This document shows positions 36,141 through 47,111 of a DNA stretch of 64,000 nucleotides, one piece after another (position 1 is the stretch's first letter; every line of letters starts with the position of its first letter). This DNA is from Euptelea pleiosperma. Lineage: Eukaryota; Streptophyta; Magnoliopsida; Ranunculales; Eupteleaceae. The notes below the pieces were generated by a model, which worked only from the letters and a program-made list of their open reading frames with translations, was not told where the DNA came from and did no database searches. The stretch spans positions 23,735,751-23,799,750 of the forward strand of contig CM068543.1 in assembly GCA_035048495.1 (NCBI GenBank), written 5' to 3'. The translations under genes were made by a program, and so were the position numbers.

Positions 36141-39100
36141 TTAGATCCTTTATTCTAGCCACATCCCAACGCAAGCCTCTACAGCCGGCACATGTCGGTC
36201 CCTCCTGACCGTCCAGCGATAGGCCCCACCTGTATGACCAGCATGTTCAGAAACAACACCAATAGCACATCTGATAATGGACTCTAGTAAACTTGTTCCA
36301 GACCCAGTAATTTCTGCTTTTACTCATATTCCTTTTTTTTTTCTTGTTGACCATCCAAAAGACTGCAATTAAAGGGTAGGCCCTTTATCTGGTTGATGCA
36401 ACTATTGAACATGTTGATCATATGGGGTGCATAGATTGGATAGTCCAGACTCCGGACAGACCCACATTTGTGCCACATAGCAGCGCAAGAGGATTGCATA
36501 AAGAAGTTAGTTTCATATAAATAATGCACTAAAGGATTTCTCTACTATTCACAGGGTGAGAGAATCTGACCTTTCAACTTTCATGCCAGACACAGGATCA
36601 AACTCATGCAGTGAGATGCTTGTTTGGGTCCTTCTGTAAAATTCAAAGCCAAGCTCTCTTGCTGCAATCACAAAAGCTGCCTCATCTGGTGATTCAGCTT
36701 CATAAGAAATTTTCCCCGTCTCTTCTTCCACTTCTGGTATGGCTGAATGGCAAATCGCCAATAAGCGAAAGAACTTTTGAATGACATCTGAGCGAGGCTC
36801 GTTAACCCATTTCCCATTCATGATTCTTTCATCCTTAAAATTAAATCCCTTAATGGTTGGTTTTCCATCTTCAGGATCCTCTACATGGCCCACACTATCT
36901 ACCACTTCATGAACTAATGGTGATCCCTTTCTTCTAGCCATCGCCCTCTCAACCTCTGTGACGCCACGGCCATAAGCCGTCCCAGCCACAGAACACTTGA
37001 TGAATTCCATGGAGTTGCAGGTCAGGGTTCCCGTCTTATCAGAAAGTATCGTGTCGACTTGGCCAAGCTCCTCATTCAAGTTCGAAGTGCGGGCATGCGC
37101 GGGTTTGTCGGCTTCCTCATAGTACATGAGCAGGTCTTGATTAATAAAGATGCTCTGCAGAACTTTGACAATTTCTATGGATACATACAAGGAGATAGGA
37201 ATCAAGTAGCCATACAATATCAGGGCTGTAAGAAAATGCAGAATCGCAGCGATGGGTGCTCTTTTGGGATCGAAGAAAACCGTGGAATCGTCCGGTCTAA
37301 GATACCATCGCTTCATCCTGCCATTTTCTAGGTCCTCCCTAGTTGCAATCCCAAAGATAATCGATCCAACAAAAGACATCAAAACCAAGATGCAAAACAA
37401 CAAGTAGATAATTTTATCCATCTTCCTCTCAACTTTGCTTCTCTTAGATGGTGGGTCTGTTGAATTTTGAATAACTTTTGTATCATGGCCTGTGAAAATA
37501 ACAGCCCCATAGATGTACTGTGTATTCCGGAGCTTTGAGTCCCTAAGGAGAAGTTGTTGAGGCATAAGGGGGTACTGTTGCTCTTCGAAATCCATACTTC
37601 CAACAAAAGAGTACAGGTTTGCATTTGGATCTTCACATTTAACCACAGCCTTGAAATTCTGGAAGCTGGAGTCCTCATGTAAGCCTGAAGTCACCTCCAA
37701 TGCTTGTTTTAGCTTCAAATTTGTCTCCCCATCAAGGTTCATGGTCTCGACATAGCAGACTGCATCGTCATAACTGGATGAAAGCAAGAGGAGGTCAGCT
37801 GGAAAGAAGTCATCTTTCTCCACCTTCACTATATCTCCAACTCTTAGATTCTTCCACTCGGTATAATAGAAAATGCCATCACGATGATGAACTTTAACCT
37901 TCCGATTGTTCATCTCAATATCCTGAAAACCAATCAAAATACTAAATTCCAGACTAGAGTATAACACCACACTAAAGGAACACAATTAATGTGAAATAAT
38001 GGAAATATGGATCAGAAGATAAAACATATACTTCAAAAAGGGTGGGTGGCAACTTAGGGGAGATCCATCTACCCAAATCTCAAAGATGGTTTGGTATAAA
38101 AGACAATCAGGATGGAACTTCTTTTTTTATTGAACAGAAGGGAACTTACAAACAAATAAGCTACAGATCAGGCTAGAAAACTCTTACAACAACAACCCAG
38201 TGTGTGTGACACAACCACGTAACTGAAGTTGTGAGATTCACGAAGAAGTGAGACTAGAGTAAAGGTAATGAGGCAAAGGGAATTATATTTGAGAAACTGT
38301 CATCTTACTGCACCTCTTTTAACCAATTTTGATGAGTCGGTTGAGTTTTGAAATAACAGAGGCAATGTGAATCAAACCAAGGATAAGAAGGCTTCGAAAC
38401 TATTCTCACTTCAAATAAGTCGAATCATTTTGTCAAATGGAACAGTTGACCGTGAAGAAAAAACTCACTTCATGATGGGGGACAATGACACAGGATCTAA
38501 ATAGATGGCCATGTTCCTCTCACAGACTGGTACAAGGATCAAACTCCCCTCCAAACGAAAATACAAATAAGCTGGCAAATATTTACAATAGGTGCCTTGA
38601 GATTTAAAATGGAACCCCCCCTCAAAAACGGGACAAGGAAAACATTTGCCTACAGTTTTAGAAATGATGCTAACTGATGAATATTTCCTCATGATTAATT
38701 GTGCGAAAACTCCCTTTCATAATTTCCCAGATTTTCCCAACTCAGGAAGAAACAAACAGTAAGTCAATAACATATTTGAGCTCAGTGACTTGACCATCTG
38801 ATTCCTAGATTAAACATGAAGAAGTTCTATAACCAGTATTGATGATATACTCCCAAAAAGCACAAGAAAATGGATACCTGCTTTTTCCGCCTCCAATCTT
38901 CAACAGCCTCTTTGATCATGGTCGCCCCAATCACGACAACAAGAGGGAGAACAGCGCTGACAGCACTGTAAGGAGCGAGCGGTGTGAACGACAAGCAGCA
39001 AGCAACGAGGAAGTACATGTTGGCGACCCTCCTGAACTGCTCAAACAAGGACTTGGGGAGGAACGTGGCAAGCGTATACTTTGTAGTTCTAACATAATTC

Positions 39101-39270
39101 CCTCCGTAACTGAGAACTGCGGCGTCAAAGCAATATGGTTCATTGCAGAAGACTACCCTTGAGAAGCCTGGACCGCCAATCTGCGAGTGGTCATCCTTGA
39201 AAGACGCTTTCCCACAGGAGAAGGCATAGATTTTGCTTAATTGCAGCTTCTTTCTTCTACCTCCACTCAT
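32503..39270 (-). CDS. ALA10: P4-type ATPase (aminophospholipid flippase), ALA9-12 group, eleven exons
   Basis: Exons in coding order: 39270-38878, 37922-36571, 35967-35857, 35707-35431, 35322-35234, 35142-35034, 34315-34106, 34003-33878, 33768-33670, 33413-33222 and 33135-32503. They join in frame to 1196 aa, the normal family length. Landmarks: N-terminus [24 protein letters not shown] of the actuator domain (about 195-198); the P4 signature PISLY (about 373); the phosphorylated Asp in DKTGT (about 426); GDGAND of the P domain (about 864-869); and a membrane-rich C-terminal third. These pumps move phospholipids to the cytosolic leaflet with an ALIS (CDC50) partner, in endomembranes or plasma membrane. 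The start matches the ALA9/10 N-terminus I recall, but which of ALA9-12 is closest was not tested. Introns contain two SINE-like sequences and a compound microsatellite. Confidence 0.94.
33440..33575 (-). repeat. SINE-like tRNA-derived sequence in a P4-ATPase intron
   Basis: Read on the minus strand, TACCTTAATTGG (33541-33552) and GGTTTTGATCCC (33498-33509) are box A- and box B-like. The segment between them (GACAGTGCTTTG, CAATCATGAGGTC) resembles a tRNA body. An AT-rich tail follows toward 33440. It shares the transcriptional sense of the host gene. Confidence 0.5.
34590..34690 (+). repeat. SINE-like tRNA-derived sequence in a P4-ATPase intron
   Basis: TAGCTAAATTGG (34600-34611) and GGCTCAATCCC (34644-34654) are box A- and box B-like at tRNA spacing, with an A-rich tail (AAAAAATAAAA) just after. 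It is antisense to the host gene. Confidence 0.55.
36026..36145. repeat. compound (TA)n-(TC)n-(TA)n-(GA)n microsatellite
   Basis: An AT dinucleotide run, about 27 TC repeats, a second AT run and about eight GA repeats follow one another in the second intron of the P4-ATPase gene. The TC and GA runs and the two TA runs can pair into a hairpin. Confidence 0.9.
38105..38180 (-). repeat. possible LINE/SINE 3' tail in intron 1 of the P4-ATPase gene
   Basis: On the minus strand GATCTGTAGCTTATTTG resembles the LINE tail at about 20286 (GATCTGTAGCTTATTGATG), and an A-rich run follows. This is a short, weak match. Confidence 0.25.
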
Positions 39271-40086
39271 CCTCTCCCACCACCAGCTCTACCCCCAATT
39301 CCAAAACACAGATAAACCCACCAAAATGAACAAAATTTGCTCCTTCAGACACAAAAACTCCTTTGATATGCAGCTTGTTCAAGGAGAATCACAACCTACC
39401 ACCAATTCCCAGAACCAAAACCCAAAACAATCCAATGTTTTTTACTAACGGCCACCAATTAGGACCAAACCCCCAGAAAAAGGTTCCCAACCCAAAGCCC
39501 AAGACCCCAAGAAAGTACAAAAAAAAAAAAAAATATGAACCACCTTCAGAGAGGCAAGAAGGAATAAAACCCAGAAAGACCCAGATCAATTCTGCAAATC
39601 TACAACCCAAAAAAACTTTAAAAACACAGATTCAGACAAAAAATGCGATATATCCGACCTGCAAAGCTGGTACTCCACCTTTTCCTCTACAAATCCTTAT
39701 ACAGACTGTAATCTCCGTCCAAATTCGGCAAAAAAAAAAAACCCAAAACAAACACTCAGCTATCTCCCAATCCTGTTATCGAAAATCAGAATCTCAATTT
39801 CAGAATCACAAAACCTATAAAACAGCAAAAAACAGGAAGAAAATTTCCCCTTTTTCGTTCTTCTCTTAACATGGCGATGAACCGTCCTGAACATAGACTT
39901 GTATATCCCCTTTGACTTGCAGGAAAGATGGCCGAATTAATAAAAACACGCATATGGGTTTTTCAATCTCAGCCCAGGAAAATTCAAACCAACTACGCTT
40001 CTAGACAAACGACCCCACATGAAACAAAAACTAAAAAGAATTCTATTACTTCTCCAAGTCTTCAACCAGGAAAAAATCACAAAAAA

Positions 40087-40117
<31 letters not shown>

Positions 40118-40635
40118 TCCATTTCTCTAAAAGGTCAAACAAATCCATAAAGCAGCAATGATTCACACGCACCGAATTTAAATTTTTCGCGGGAAAAAAT
40201 CATAAAAGATGGCTTTTATGTTTCTCTGGTCTTGATTGGTTTGCTTTCTAGTGAAGCTTCAAAGAAGACCAGACCAAATTTTTTTATTTTTTTTTCTATA
40301 ATAATTAATTAAATTTTATTTATATTATTTGAAAAAAAAGAGAAATTTGTCTTTGAAAAACAAATACTAATAATTTTTATTGACTGTAATTCGATTAAAC
40401 AAAGAAATAATTTATATTAAAAAATTTTTAAAAATTGTGTATTTATAGGTGGAGATAAGAGGCTGCTGTTTTGAAGATCATAAGATGCGCCTTCATGAAG
40501 GGAGAAGATGCAACGTGTGGAAGGGGTCAAAAAAATCCCAAGCTCCAATTTTTATTTTTTTTATTATTATTTTTGGTCAAAATTTAATTTTCATTTTTTT
40601 AAAAAGAAGTGTTTGTAACTTTATAGTAATATATT
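39271..40635. other. P4-ATPase upstream region and unassigned sequence
   Basis: The 39271-40140 stretch is A/C-rich on the plus strand, that is T/G-rich upstream of the minus-strand gene, consistent with a leader and promoter region. No clear TATA box or upstream exon was fixed. The open frames here are low-complexity and not credible genes. Confidence 0.45.
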
Positions 40636-40840
40636 CCATGATTTAAAAAATGGCCGTTATATAACTGAACATAACGGCCGTTATAATGGATTCGAACCTC
40701 CCCCGTTACATTATGTACTGTTTTAACGCTCAAAATAACGACAGTTAAACAATGTTTGTTATTTCTGTTATTTTTTCATTATTTTCCGTTATAAAGTTTA
40801 TTGAAAATTTCAAATTCAAATTTTGAATTTTGGCGCCAGT
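40636..40840. mobile_element. truncated MULE-like MITE (AACGGCCGTT family)
   Basis: CATGATTTAAAAAATGGCCG at the left matches the start of 43392-43672. CGAACCTCCCCCGTTAC and TATTTCTGTTATTTTTTCAT also match. The right terminus is missing. Confidence 0.55.
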
Positions 40841-42109
40841 AAGGTACTAATCTATCTTTTACTATCTTAAAGGTGGAACTTGTTTGCCACACGACGTTCA
40901 CCTAGGAACGTATTTCGTTTCTTAGCTAACCCTTTACTTCGCTAAATGTTCTAAAAGCTTTTCTGCCAAATAAAAAATAGTTCATTAAATTACCTTCACC
41001 GTACTCACTCGTTAAAAAGTAATTTTTTTATTTTAAAAAAAGCTTACCAACTATTGAAAAATAATCTAATTGAACTACTTAATTACTTTCCATGCCATTT
41101 ATTATATTTTCTTAATTACTTTCATATTTCTTGATTTATAAAACATGTCTCCCACTTCTCAAGGTCTAAATTATGGAAGGATTTTTTTTTAAACGAAATT
41201 TTAAATAAATATATGAAATTAAATAAATTTATAAAAAAAAATTTTAAAAGAATGCAAAACGCCAGATACACCTTGAAAAACATGTTTTTAAAAAGACGGC
41301 TCATGGGACCAATAAAAGTGAACCAACTAGTTCACGTTCGTTCTCGGGCGTGGATTTTGAGAATCCAATGGTGGTTGTGCTTCAACAAGAGTGAATGACA
41401 GCTCAGCACTTCTGCCAAAGCTTCCTCATTGCGTCTTTGAGCAAAAATGAACTTGTGGCATTGAATTGTGTTGCGTTGGGTCCGGTTCAATCGGGTGCTT
41501 GTGCCCTCGAACTGGACCTAATAAGGGTCAAACCGTCAAACTATAACTTAACGAAGGCGTCAAACCATGCAACCCTATCCAAAAGAATAAGAAAAAAGGA
41601 AGTCAAGCAAGATTGGGTCAGTCGAATTGGCTTGGCTTTTGTGTTACTTAGTCAAGTCAACTACGGGGCCACCAATTTTGGCCTTTAATGGGTGCAATCA
41701 AGTTTTCCAAACTTAATAAATGCTTCAAAAAATTTGTTGGAAATTGAATGTTTGGAAAACGTATTTTCTAACAAAAACTTGTGTTCTAGTATGTTTTCCT
41801 TTGTTTGTTTCTTCTGATATTTTCCACTCATTTTCCTTGACTTTTCTCGAATCTTTTACATTTCCTGCAATCATTTTCCCGGATTATTCCTAACACTCAT
41901 TTGTCTGAATAGTCCAAGATCATTTTCTTTTGCTTGTTTGCGTACGCCAAGTGTCGACGTCTTACAAAAAAAAAATTAGAATTTTTTTTTTAAAATACTG
42001 CCTGATGAATCTTTGATATTACTTAAATCCCCTGCATTTTCATTCTTTTGGTCTTTCCCCCATTAATTGTCTTTTGACCATCATTGACCAAGGTAGAAAC
42101 ACTAATCCC
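40841..42109. other. unassigned gene-free interval
   Basis: AT-rich sequence. The open frame at 41395-41688 has no recognisable motif or codon signal. I see nothing else to annotate. Confidence 0.45.
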
Positions 42110-42289
42110 GATGCCCAAAAATTGAAGATTGTTTTTAATTTTATCCGTCTTTTCAATTTGTTAAAAAAATGCCCGTCATTTTCATTATTTCTTAACAAAA
42201 ATAACGGTCGTTATTTTCTGAGCATTAAAATGGTTTATAATGTAACGGGGGAGATCCAAATTTGTTATAGTCGTATTTTTGTTAAGGGT
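42110..42289. mobile_element. fragment of the AACGGCCGTT MITE family
   Basis: AATAACGGTCGTTATTTTC and TGTAACGGGGGAGATCCAA match the inverse of the copy at 43392-43672 (CGGACCTCCCCCGTTAC). Both ends are lost. It directly abuts foldback copy FB-4. Confidence 0.5.
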
Positions 42290-42676
42290 TGGGCTCCAGT
42301 TACCGCCCTAAAATGATAGGCTCCAGTTACATGACACAATTTGAGCCATGTAGCACAGTACTAGAGGACTATGACCGTATGGATGTTTGGCCAATCCCTA
42401 GGTGGAGCTACAAACCAAAAATCAGCCTTATTAGTGATTTCTAGGCATTGGATATTTGCCCCTCAAATACTGCTCAAATTCCCACAGTTGAGATTAATAA
42501 GTCCAATCCAACGCCTATAAATCACTAATCAGGCCGATTTTTTATTTGTAGGTCCACTTTGGGATTGGCCAAACATCCATATGGTCAGATTCCTCTAAGA
42601 GTGTGCCACATGGCTCACATTGTGACCTGTAACCGGAGCCTGTCATTTTAGGGCAGTAACTGGAGTTTGAGCCTTT
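42290..42676. mobile_element. foldback-family copy FB-4, most complete ends
   Basis: The outer inverted repeat is GGGCTCCAGTTACCGCCCTA with AAATGATAGGCTCCAGTTAC at the left, against the inverse of GTAACCGGAGCCTGTCATTT and TAGGGCAGTAACTGGAG at the right. The same GGCTCCAGTTAC word occurs twice per end. Inner arms have GACCGTATGGATGTTTGGCC and AAATCACTAATCAGGCCGAT. It is non-coding. Confidence 0.65.
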
Positions 42677-42691
42677 GTTTTAAAGCATGTT

Positions 42692-42850
42692 TGGAACAAC
42701 CCTAGATGGACCTACATGCCAAAAATCAGCCTGATTGGTGTATCCAAGAATAGAAACCGGCAATCAGTATTATTTTGGTCTGTAGGTCCACCTAGGATGG
42801 TGCAAACATCCATACGGTCATTGCTTAAGAATGTGCCACGTGGCTTTTAG
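42692..42850. repeat. foldback-family copy FB-5, short
   Basis: CCTAGATGGACCTACATGCC and AAAATCAGCCTGATTGGTG face the inverse GGTCTGTAGGTCCACCTAGG and CATCCATACGGTCATTG. Arms are about 60 bp with a short centre. CCACGTGGC lies just outside the right arm. Confidence 0.55.
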
Positions 42851-43391
42851 GTGCAGGCTTGCAGCCGGAAGCCCGCAACTAGAAAAAATTTGCATTTTTG
42901 CTGGTCCATTGCAGGCAAGAAGATGCGGCTATATCTTCGTGACACGTGGCGAACTCCCAACTACCAGGAATGGGAGGGAAAGAATGAGTATTTATAGAAA
43001 AAGATAAATCAGTTCATGCAAAGATTTAGTGCCAAAAATAGTCGGTTTTATCTTTTCTGGCAAACGAGAGAAAATTTAGAGAGTGGGGGGGCAGGGAATC
43101 AAAGATTCTGTTCTGTCTATAATTACCCAAATTAGGGCAAAACTCATGTGTTGGTCTCATATAAGCTAAACCATTTGTATAAACTTCGCTAACCATTCAA
43201 ATTGGTACACATGTCCATCGATCTATCAAGATCAAGTGGTTAGGATCATCATCCAATCAGTGCAAGATCCATTCTATGTATATGTCTTTCATGCACCATC
43301 ATAATTCAAAACCAAGTTCCATTTCATGATCAAGATGGTTAAGACCGTCCGATCGGTATAATTTCATAGCCTATAACTCTCATACTTCAAA

Positions 43392-43672
43392 GCATGGTTT
43401 AAAAAATGTCCGTTATAACGAAAATAACCGCCGTTATAAATGATTCGGACCTCCCCCGTTACGTTATGTTCCGTTAAAACACCCAAAAATAACGGCAGTT
43501 ATGTTCGTTATAACGGCCAGTATTTTCTGGAAATTTTTGTGAAAAATAATGGCCGTTATTTGCGTTATTTTCCGTTTTTTGAAATTTTGAATTCTAGCGT
43601 CATTTTTTCCGTTATTTTCTGTTTTTGCCACTGAGCGTTACAATTCGTTATAACGGCCCGTTTTAGACATTG
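43392..43672. mobile_element. MULE-like MITE, near-complete copy
   Basis: Starts GCATGGTTTAAAAAATGTCC and ends CGGCCCGTTTTAGACATTG, so the ends are inverted copies. CTTCAAA precedes (43385-43391) and follows (43673-43679). The interior is rich in CCGTTATAACGG words. Confidence 0.65.
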
Positions 43673-44640
43673 CTTCAAATTATCCAACTTGTGGGCCCCA
43701 TCTAAAAGAAACCCCAACCACCTTTTTTACCATGATGTTATCAAAACCCTTAAAAAAAAAAAGTTTGATCTCATTGCAACACCTTTTTCTTTAACTTTAC
43801 ATAAGTGAACTTGATAACTATCAAGTCTTAGTTTAATTTAAATAAATCACTGTTCGATCTTAATTGGACGGTTGTCAATTGAGGACCCCACCTTCCAAAA
43901 TAAATAGAAATATTGGGGGACCATGGATGACATTTAAAATCTTGAAGAAATTTGCTTACATAGAGACAGGCATGGGAGATGGGACCCATTTGAATTGGTC
44001 TCTGGTTCTCAAAATGTGTTTTTCAAGGAAAACAGTCAAAAGAAGGGAATAGAGAAACCACCAAAAGCAATAGGCACAAAGGGTCATCCATTTGTTGCTC
44101 TAAGAATATTTTTGCAATTGGAAAAAAACGGCCCCACCATGGAAAGGGAAACATTAGACGGGGAATCATGGTTTAGTCATTTTTCTACATGGTTGCTAAC
44201 CAAGTAACCTAACCACTTTTTTATGGGTCATGCCCATGTGCAATCCTGTCCTAGCTGTATGGATGCAGGGTGGCAATGCCGAAAAGGGGTCATCGTCGTA
44301 GTGTCGAACATCGATGTCCCGATGAGCTCACTTGACCTAACAATACGAATGCCATGACATAGCATGTGTAACATGCTGAGTCATTTGATGCATTCATCGT
44401 AAAATTCGTAACCTGTGACTGTATCATGGATTTCATATAAGAGAAACGAGTGTCGCGTGTCGAACCTCTTGATCTATTCGACAGGTCGTACGTGTGTTTT
44501 AGAATAATGAAGAATGGCATTTAGATTTGTCGTTACCGCACATTATAACGGTAATGACACTTTGTTGTAGATTATATATTTAAAAAAATGTGTTTTTCAA
44601 CGTAACAGCTGCTACGAGTCGGTTTAGCCTGATGATAATT
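43673..44640. other. unassigned gene-free interval
   Basis: No credible coding frame or element ends. Short open frames at 43864-44207 lack motifs. Confidence 0.45.
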
Positions 44641-44815
44641 TTTTTTCTAAAAATGTTGTATTTTTTTTATTATTTTTTCTTACTTTTTTCTATTTTAAAC
44701 GTTATTTGAAGCATAAGGGAAATATACTAAAATGAAATTTAATTGATTTAAATATGTATAAAATTTTCTTTAAAAGATCAATATTAAAAGGGTCGTGCCT
44801 CGTAAAGGTTTCTAC
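44641..44815 (+). repeat. first copy of a local duplication
   Basis: It matches about 45310-45512: TTGTATTTTTTTTATTATTT, ACTAAAATGAAATTTAATT and ATATTAAAAGGG followed by GTTTCTACCG, in the same order. The first copy is interrupted at its right end by FB-6. Confidence 0.6.
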
Positions 44816-45208
44816 CGAGTAAATCTTGTGTCACAAGATGTTGTGCCGGTCACATCACACAATATGAGCCACGTGGCATTCTATTAGAGGACGATGATCG
44901 TATGAATGTTTGGCCAGTCCCTCGGTGGACCGGTACACAAAAAATCAGACGGGTTAGTGATTTCTAACCGATTCGATTGAAGTTATTTCCATGGGTTGAT
45001 TTTCTCGGTAGGAATTTGAGCGTTATTTGGGTACAAAACTCCAAAGGTTGTAAATCACTAAACAGGCTGATTTTTGGTTTGTAGGTCCACCGAGGGACTG
45101 GCCAAACATCCATACAGTCAGCGCCCTCTGATCGTCTGCCACGTGGCTCGTATTGAGTGCTGTGAACAGCTTCCGTCACAACAACATCTTGTGACACAAG
45201 TTTTACTC
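44816..45208. mobile_element. foldback-family copy FB-6 with target duplication
   Basis: Begins CGAGTAAATCTTGTGTCACA and ends with the inverse TGTGACACAAGTTTTACTC. Inner arms have GATCGTATGAATGTTTGGCC and GGCCAAACATCCATACAGTC. GTTTCTAC stands directly before (44808-44815) and after (45209-45216). The uninterrupted site occurs in the nearby second copy of the host duplication. CCACGTGG occurs inside both arms. Confidence 0.75.
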
Positions 45209-45309
45209 GTTTCTACAGGCTACCCTAGTCCAATACACTTTTTCTTTTTCTTTTTCTTTTTTCTTTTTGGAGGTAATATTGTTAGAAAATCAATTTCCTT
45301 CATCCCCTT

Positions 45310-45520
45310 TTTACACTTTTTTTAAAAAATTTTGTATTTTTTATTATTTTTCTTACTTTTTTTCCTAATTTAAACATTATTTTTACATCAAATTTAAAAT
45401 CGAAACATAAGGAAAAAATACTAAAATGAAATTTAATTTGAATAAACATGTATATTTTATAAAAAATATATATATTAAAAGGGTTGTGCCGTCATGACGG
45501 TTTCTACCGGGTACCCTAAG
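45310..45520 (+). repeat. second copy of the local duplication, with unoccupied target site
   Basis: Carries GGTTTCTACCGGGTACCCTA at about 45501, the site that is split by FB-6 in the first copy. TAATATTGTTAGAAAATCAA occurs after both copies, supporting a tandem duplication. Confidence 0.6.
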
Positions 45521-46376
45521 CCGTTACGATTTTTTTTCTTTTTCTAATGATAATATTGTTAGAAAATCAATTTTCTTCATACCTTTTTCTTTCTTGCAAG
45601 TTTCATAAGTGCAAGGTGGATTCAGATCAGATTTAGTCAACTTATTGTTCCTCATTTCAAAATTGCCTTCCTTCATTGACTAATTGAAATAAAAATAAAA
45701 ATCCCCCCATTAGGCGCCGATGTTTCACATCCTCACATGATCCATGGTTGAATTCCCCATTTTCTTTTTGCTTGGCCTTCAAGTTTTCTAGAAGCTTCCT
45801 TTTTTAGGTGCCATGAGAGCATGAGTCACATGACCATGAATTTACATACATGCATATTAAATACCTCATGTATGTAACCCTATCTATCAAGCCTGGATCC
45901 AGCTTTTATGACCAGGTTCGTGATCCTGTCGGGTCGGGTCGGGATTCGGTATACAATTTTTTGTTAGTTACCCATTTCAAAACCCGACATTTTGAAGAAA
46001 AAAAATATGTTTCGAATCACGGTGTTTTCAAAATGTCGCGAGAAAAACACAAAATATTCAATAATTCAAAATAATCTCATAATTTTAAAAAAAAAATTCA
46101 AAAATTTTGATGAATAAAACTCATTCTTGTTTTAAAAGTTAAAGAATATATTTTTTATTTATAATATATGTCACTAATTTTTATGTTTTAAAATATTTTT
46201 AGAAAAGATTAACAGATTCCTACGCATTTGGCGACCTTATTAATGAGTGCGTAGTTTTGGACTAAAAAAATATTAAATCTAAAGTCCTCACTTATCAATC
46301 TTTTCACTTTTTCGTGAACCCAAATCATTTTAAACTCGCATTTTTCAATGGGTGAATTTTTGCTGCTTCAGGATTT

Positions 46377-46465
46377 GCTAACTAGGGTACTAACCCTAGT
46401 TAGCAATTTGGTATACGACAAAAATAGGGTATGGGAAATGTTCGACAAAAATAGGGTATGGGAAA
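46377..46465. repeat. perfect 12-bp palindrome followed by a 27-bp tandem repeat
   Basis: GCTAACTAGGGT and ACCCTAGTTAGC are separated by four bases (46377-46404). CGACAAAAATAGGGTATGGG then occurs twice at 27-bp spacing (46416 and 46443). Confidence 0.8.
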
Positions 46466-46917
46466 AGTTCGAGCATAATTCAAGTTTGTCGTTTAAAAAA
46501 AAAAAAATTTTAATTAGGTAAAAAAATAAAAATAAATTATTTTTATTTACTTTTATTTTTAATGGGCATTTTAGGGTATTTTGGTCTTTTCAATAAAGAG
46601 TCAGTGATTGGTTGAAGACTTGAAGGTACTCGCGTTATTTTCCGTGTGAGTCAATAAACATTGACCAACGATCAGTCGGAAATTAATAATTCCATAAAGT
46701 ACAAGGAGATTTTATGCCGCGTTTGGTACGCCATTTTTGTGGGAAAATAAAACTTTTGCCCACACGAATGTGATTTTCGTAAAATAAAAATTACAGCCTT
46801 AGTAATTTACTCTATTTCCCGAAGGGTCCATTTTTACACCTTATTCTTACATCCAGTTGTGGAACCCACATGAATATTATTTTAGATAATCCAACCATAC
46901 ATTGAGTTGTCCTCACC

Positions 46918-47102
46918 ATGGTTTAAAATAATGCCGATTTAAATAGTAATGCCCATAACCCGTTACATTATGAACCCGTTACTTTCTGTTATTTTCCATT
47001 TTTGCCCGTCCATTAAATTCATTTTAACAGAAAAAAAGAAAAAGAAAAACGGTTAACGCCCCCAGTTCGTTATACCGTTATAACAGACTCTTTTAAACCT
47101 TG
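46918..47102. mobile_element. MULE-like MITE with perfect 9-bp target duplication
   Basis: Begins ATGGTTTAAAATAATGCC and ends GACTCTTTTAAACCTTG. GTCCTCACC is duplicated exactly at 46909-46917 and 47103-47111; nine bases is the Mutator-type length. The interior has CCGTTATAACAG and TTCTGTTATTTTCC, as in the other family members. Confidence 0.8.
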
Positions 47103-47111
47103 GTCCTCACC

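Noticed and set aside
39363..39869. 168-codon frame rich in Lys, Pro and Gln
   Set aside because: Low-complexity A/C-rich upstream sequence of the P4-ATPase gene, read antisense; composition explains the open frame.
41395..41688. 97-codon open frame in the 40-42 kb gap
   Set aside because: No recognisable motif, no spliced partners and no upstream signal; length is within chance for this base composition.
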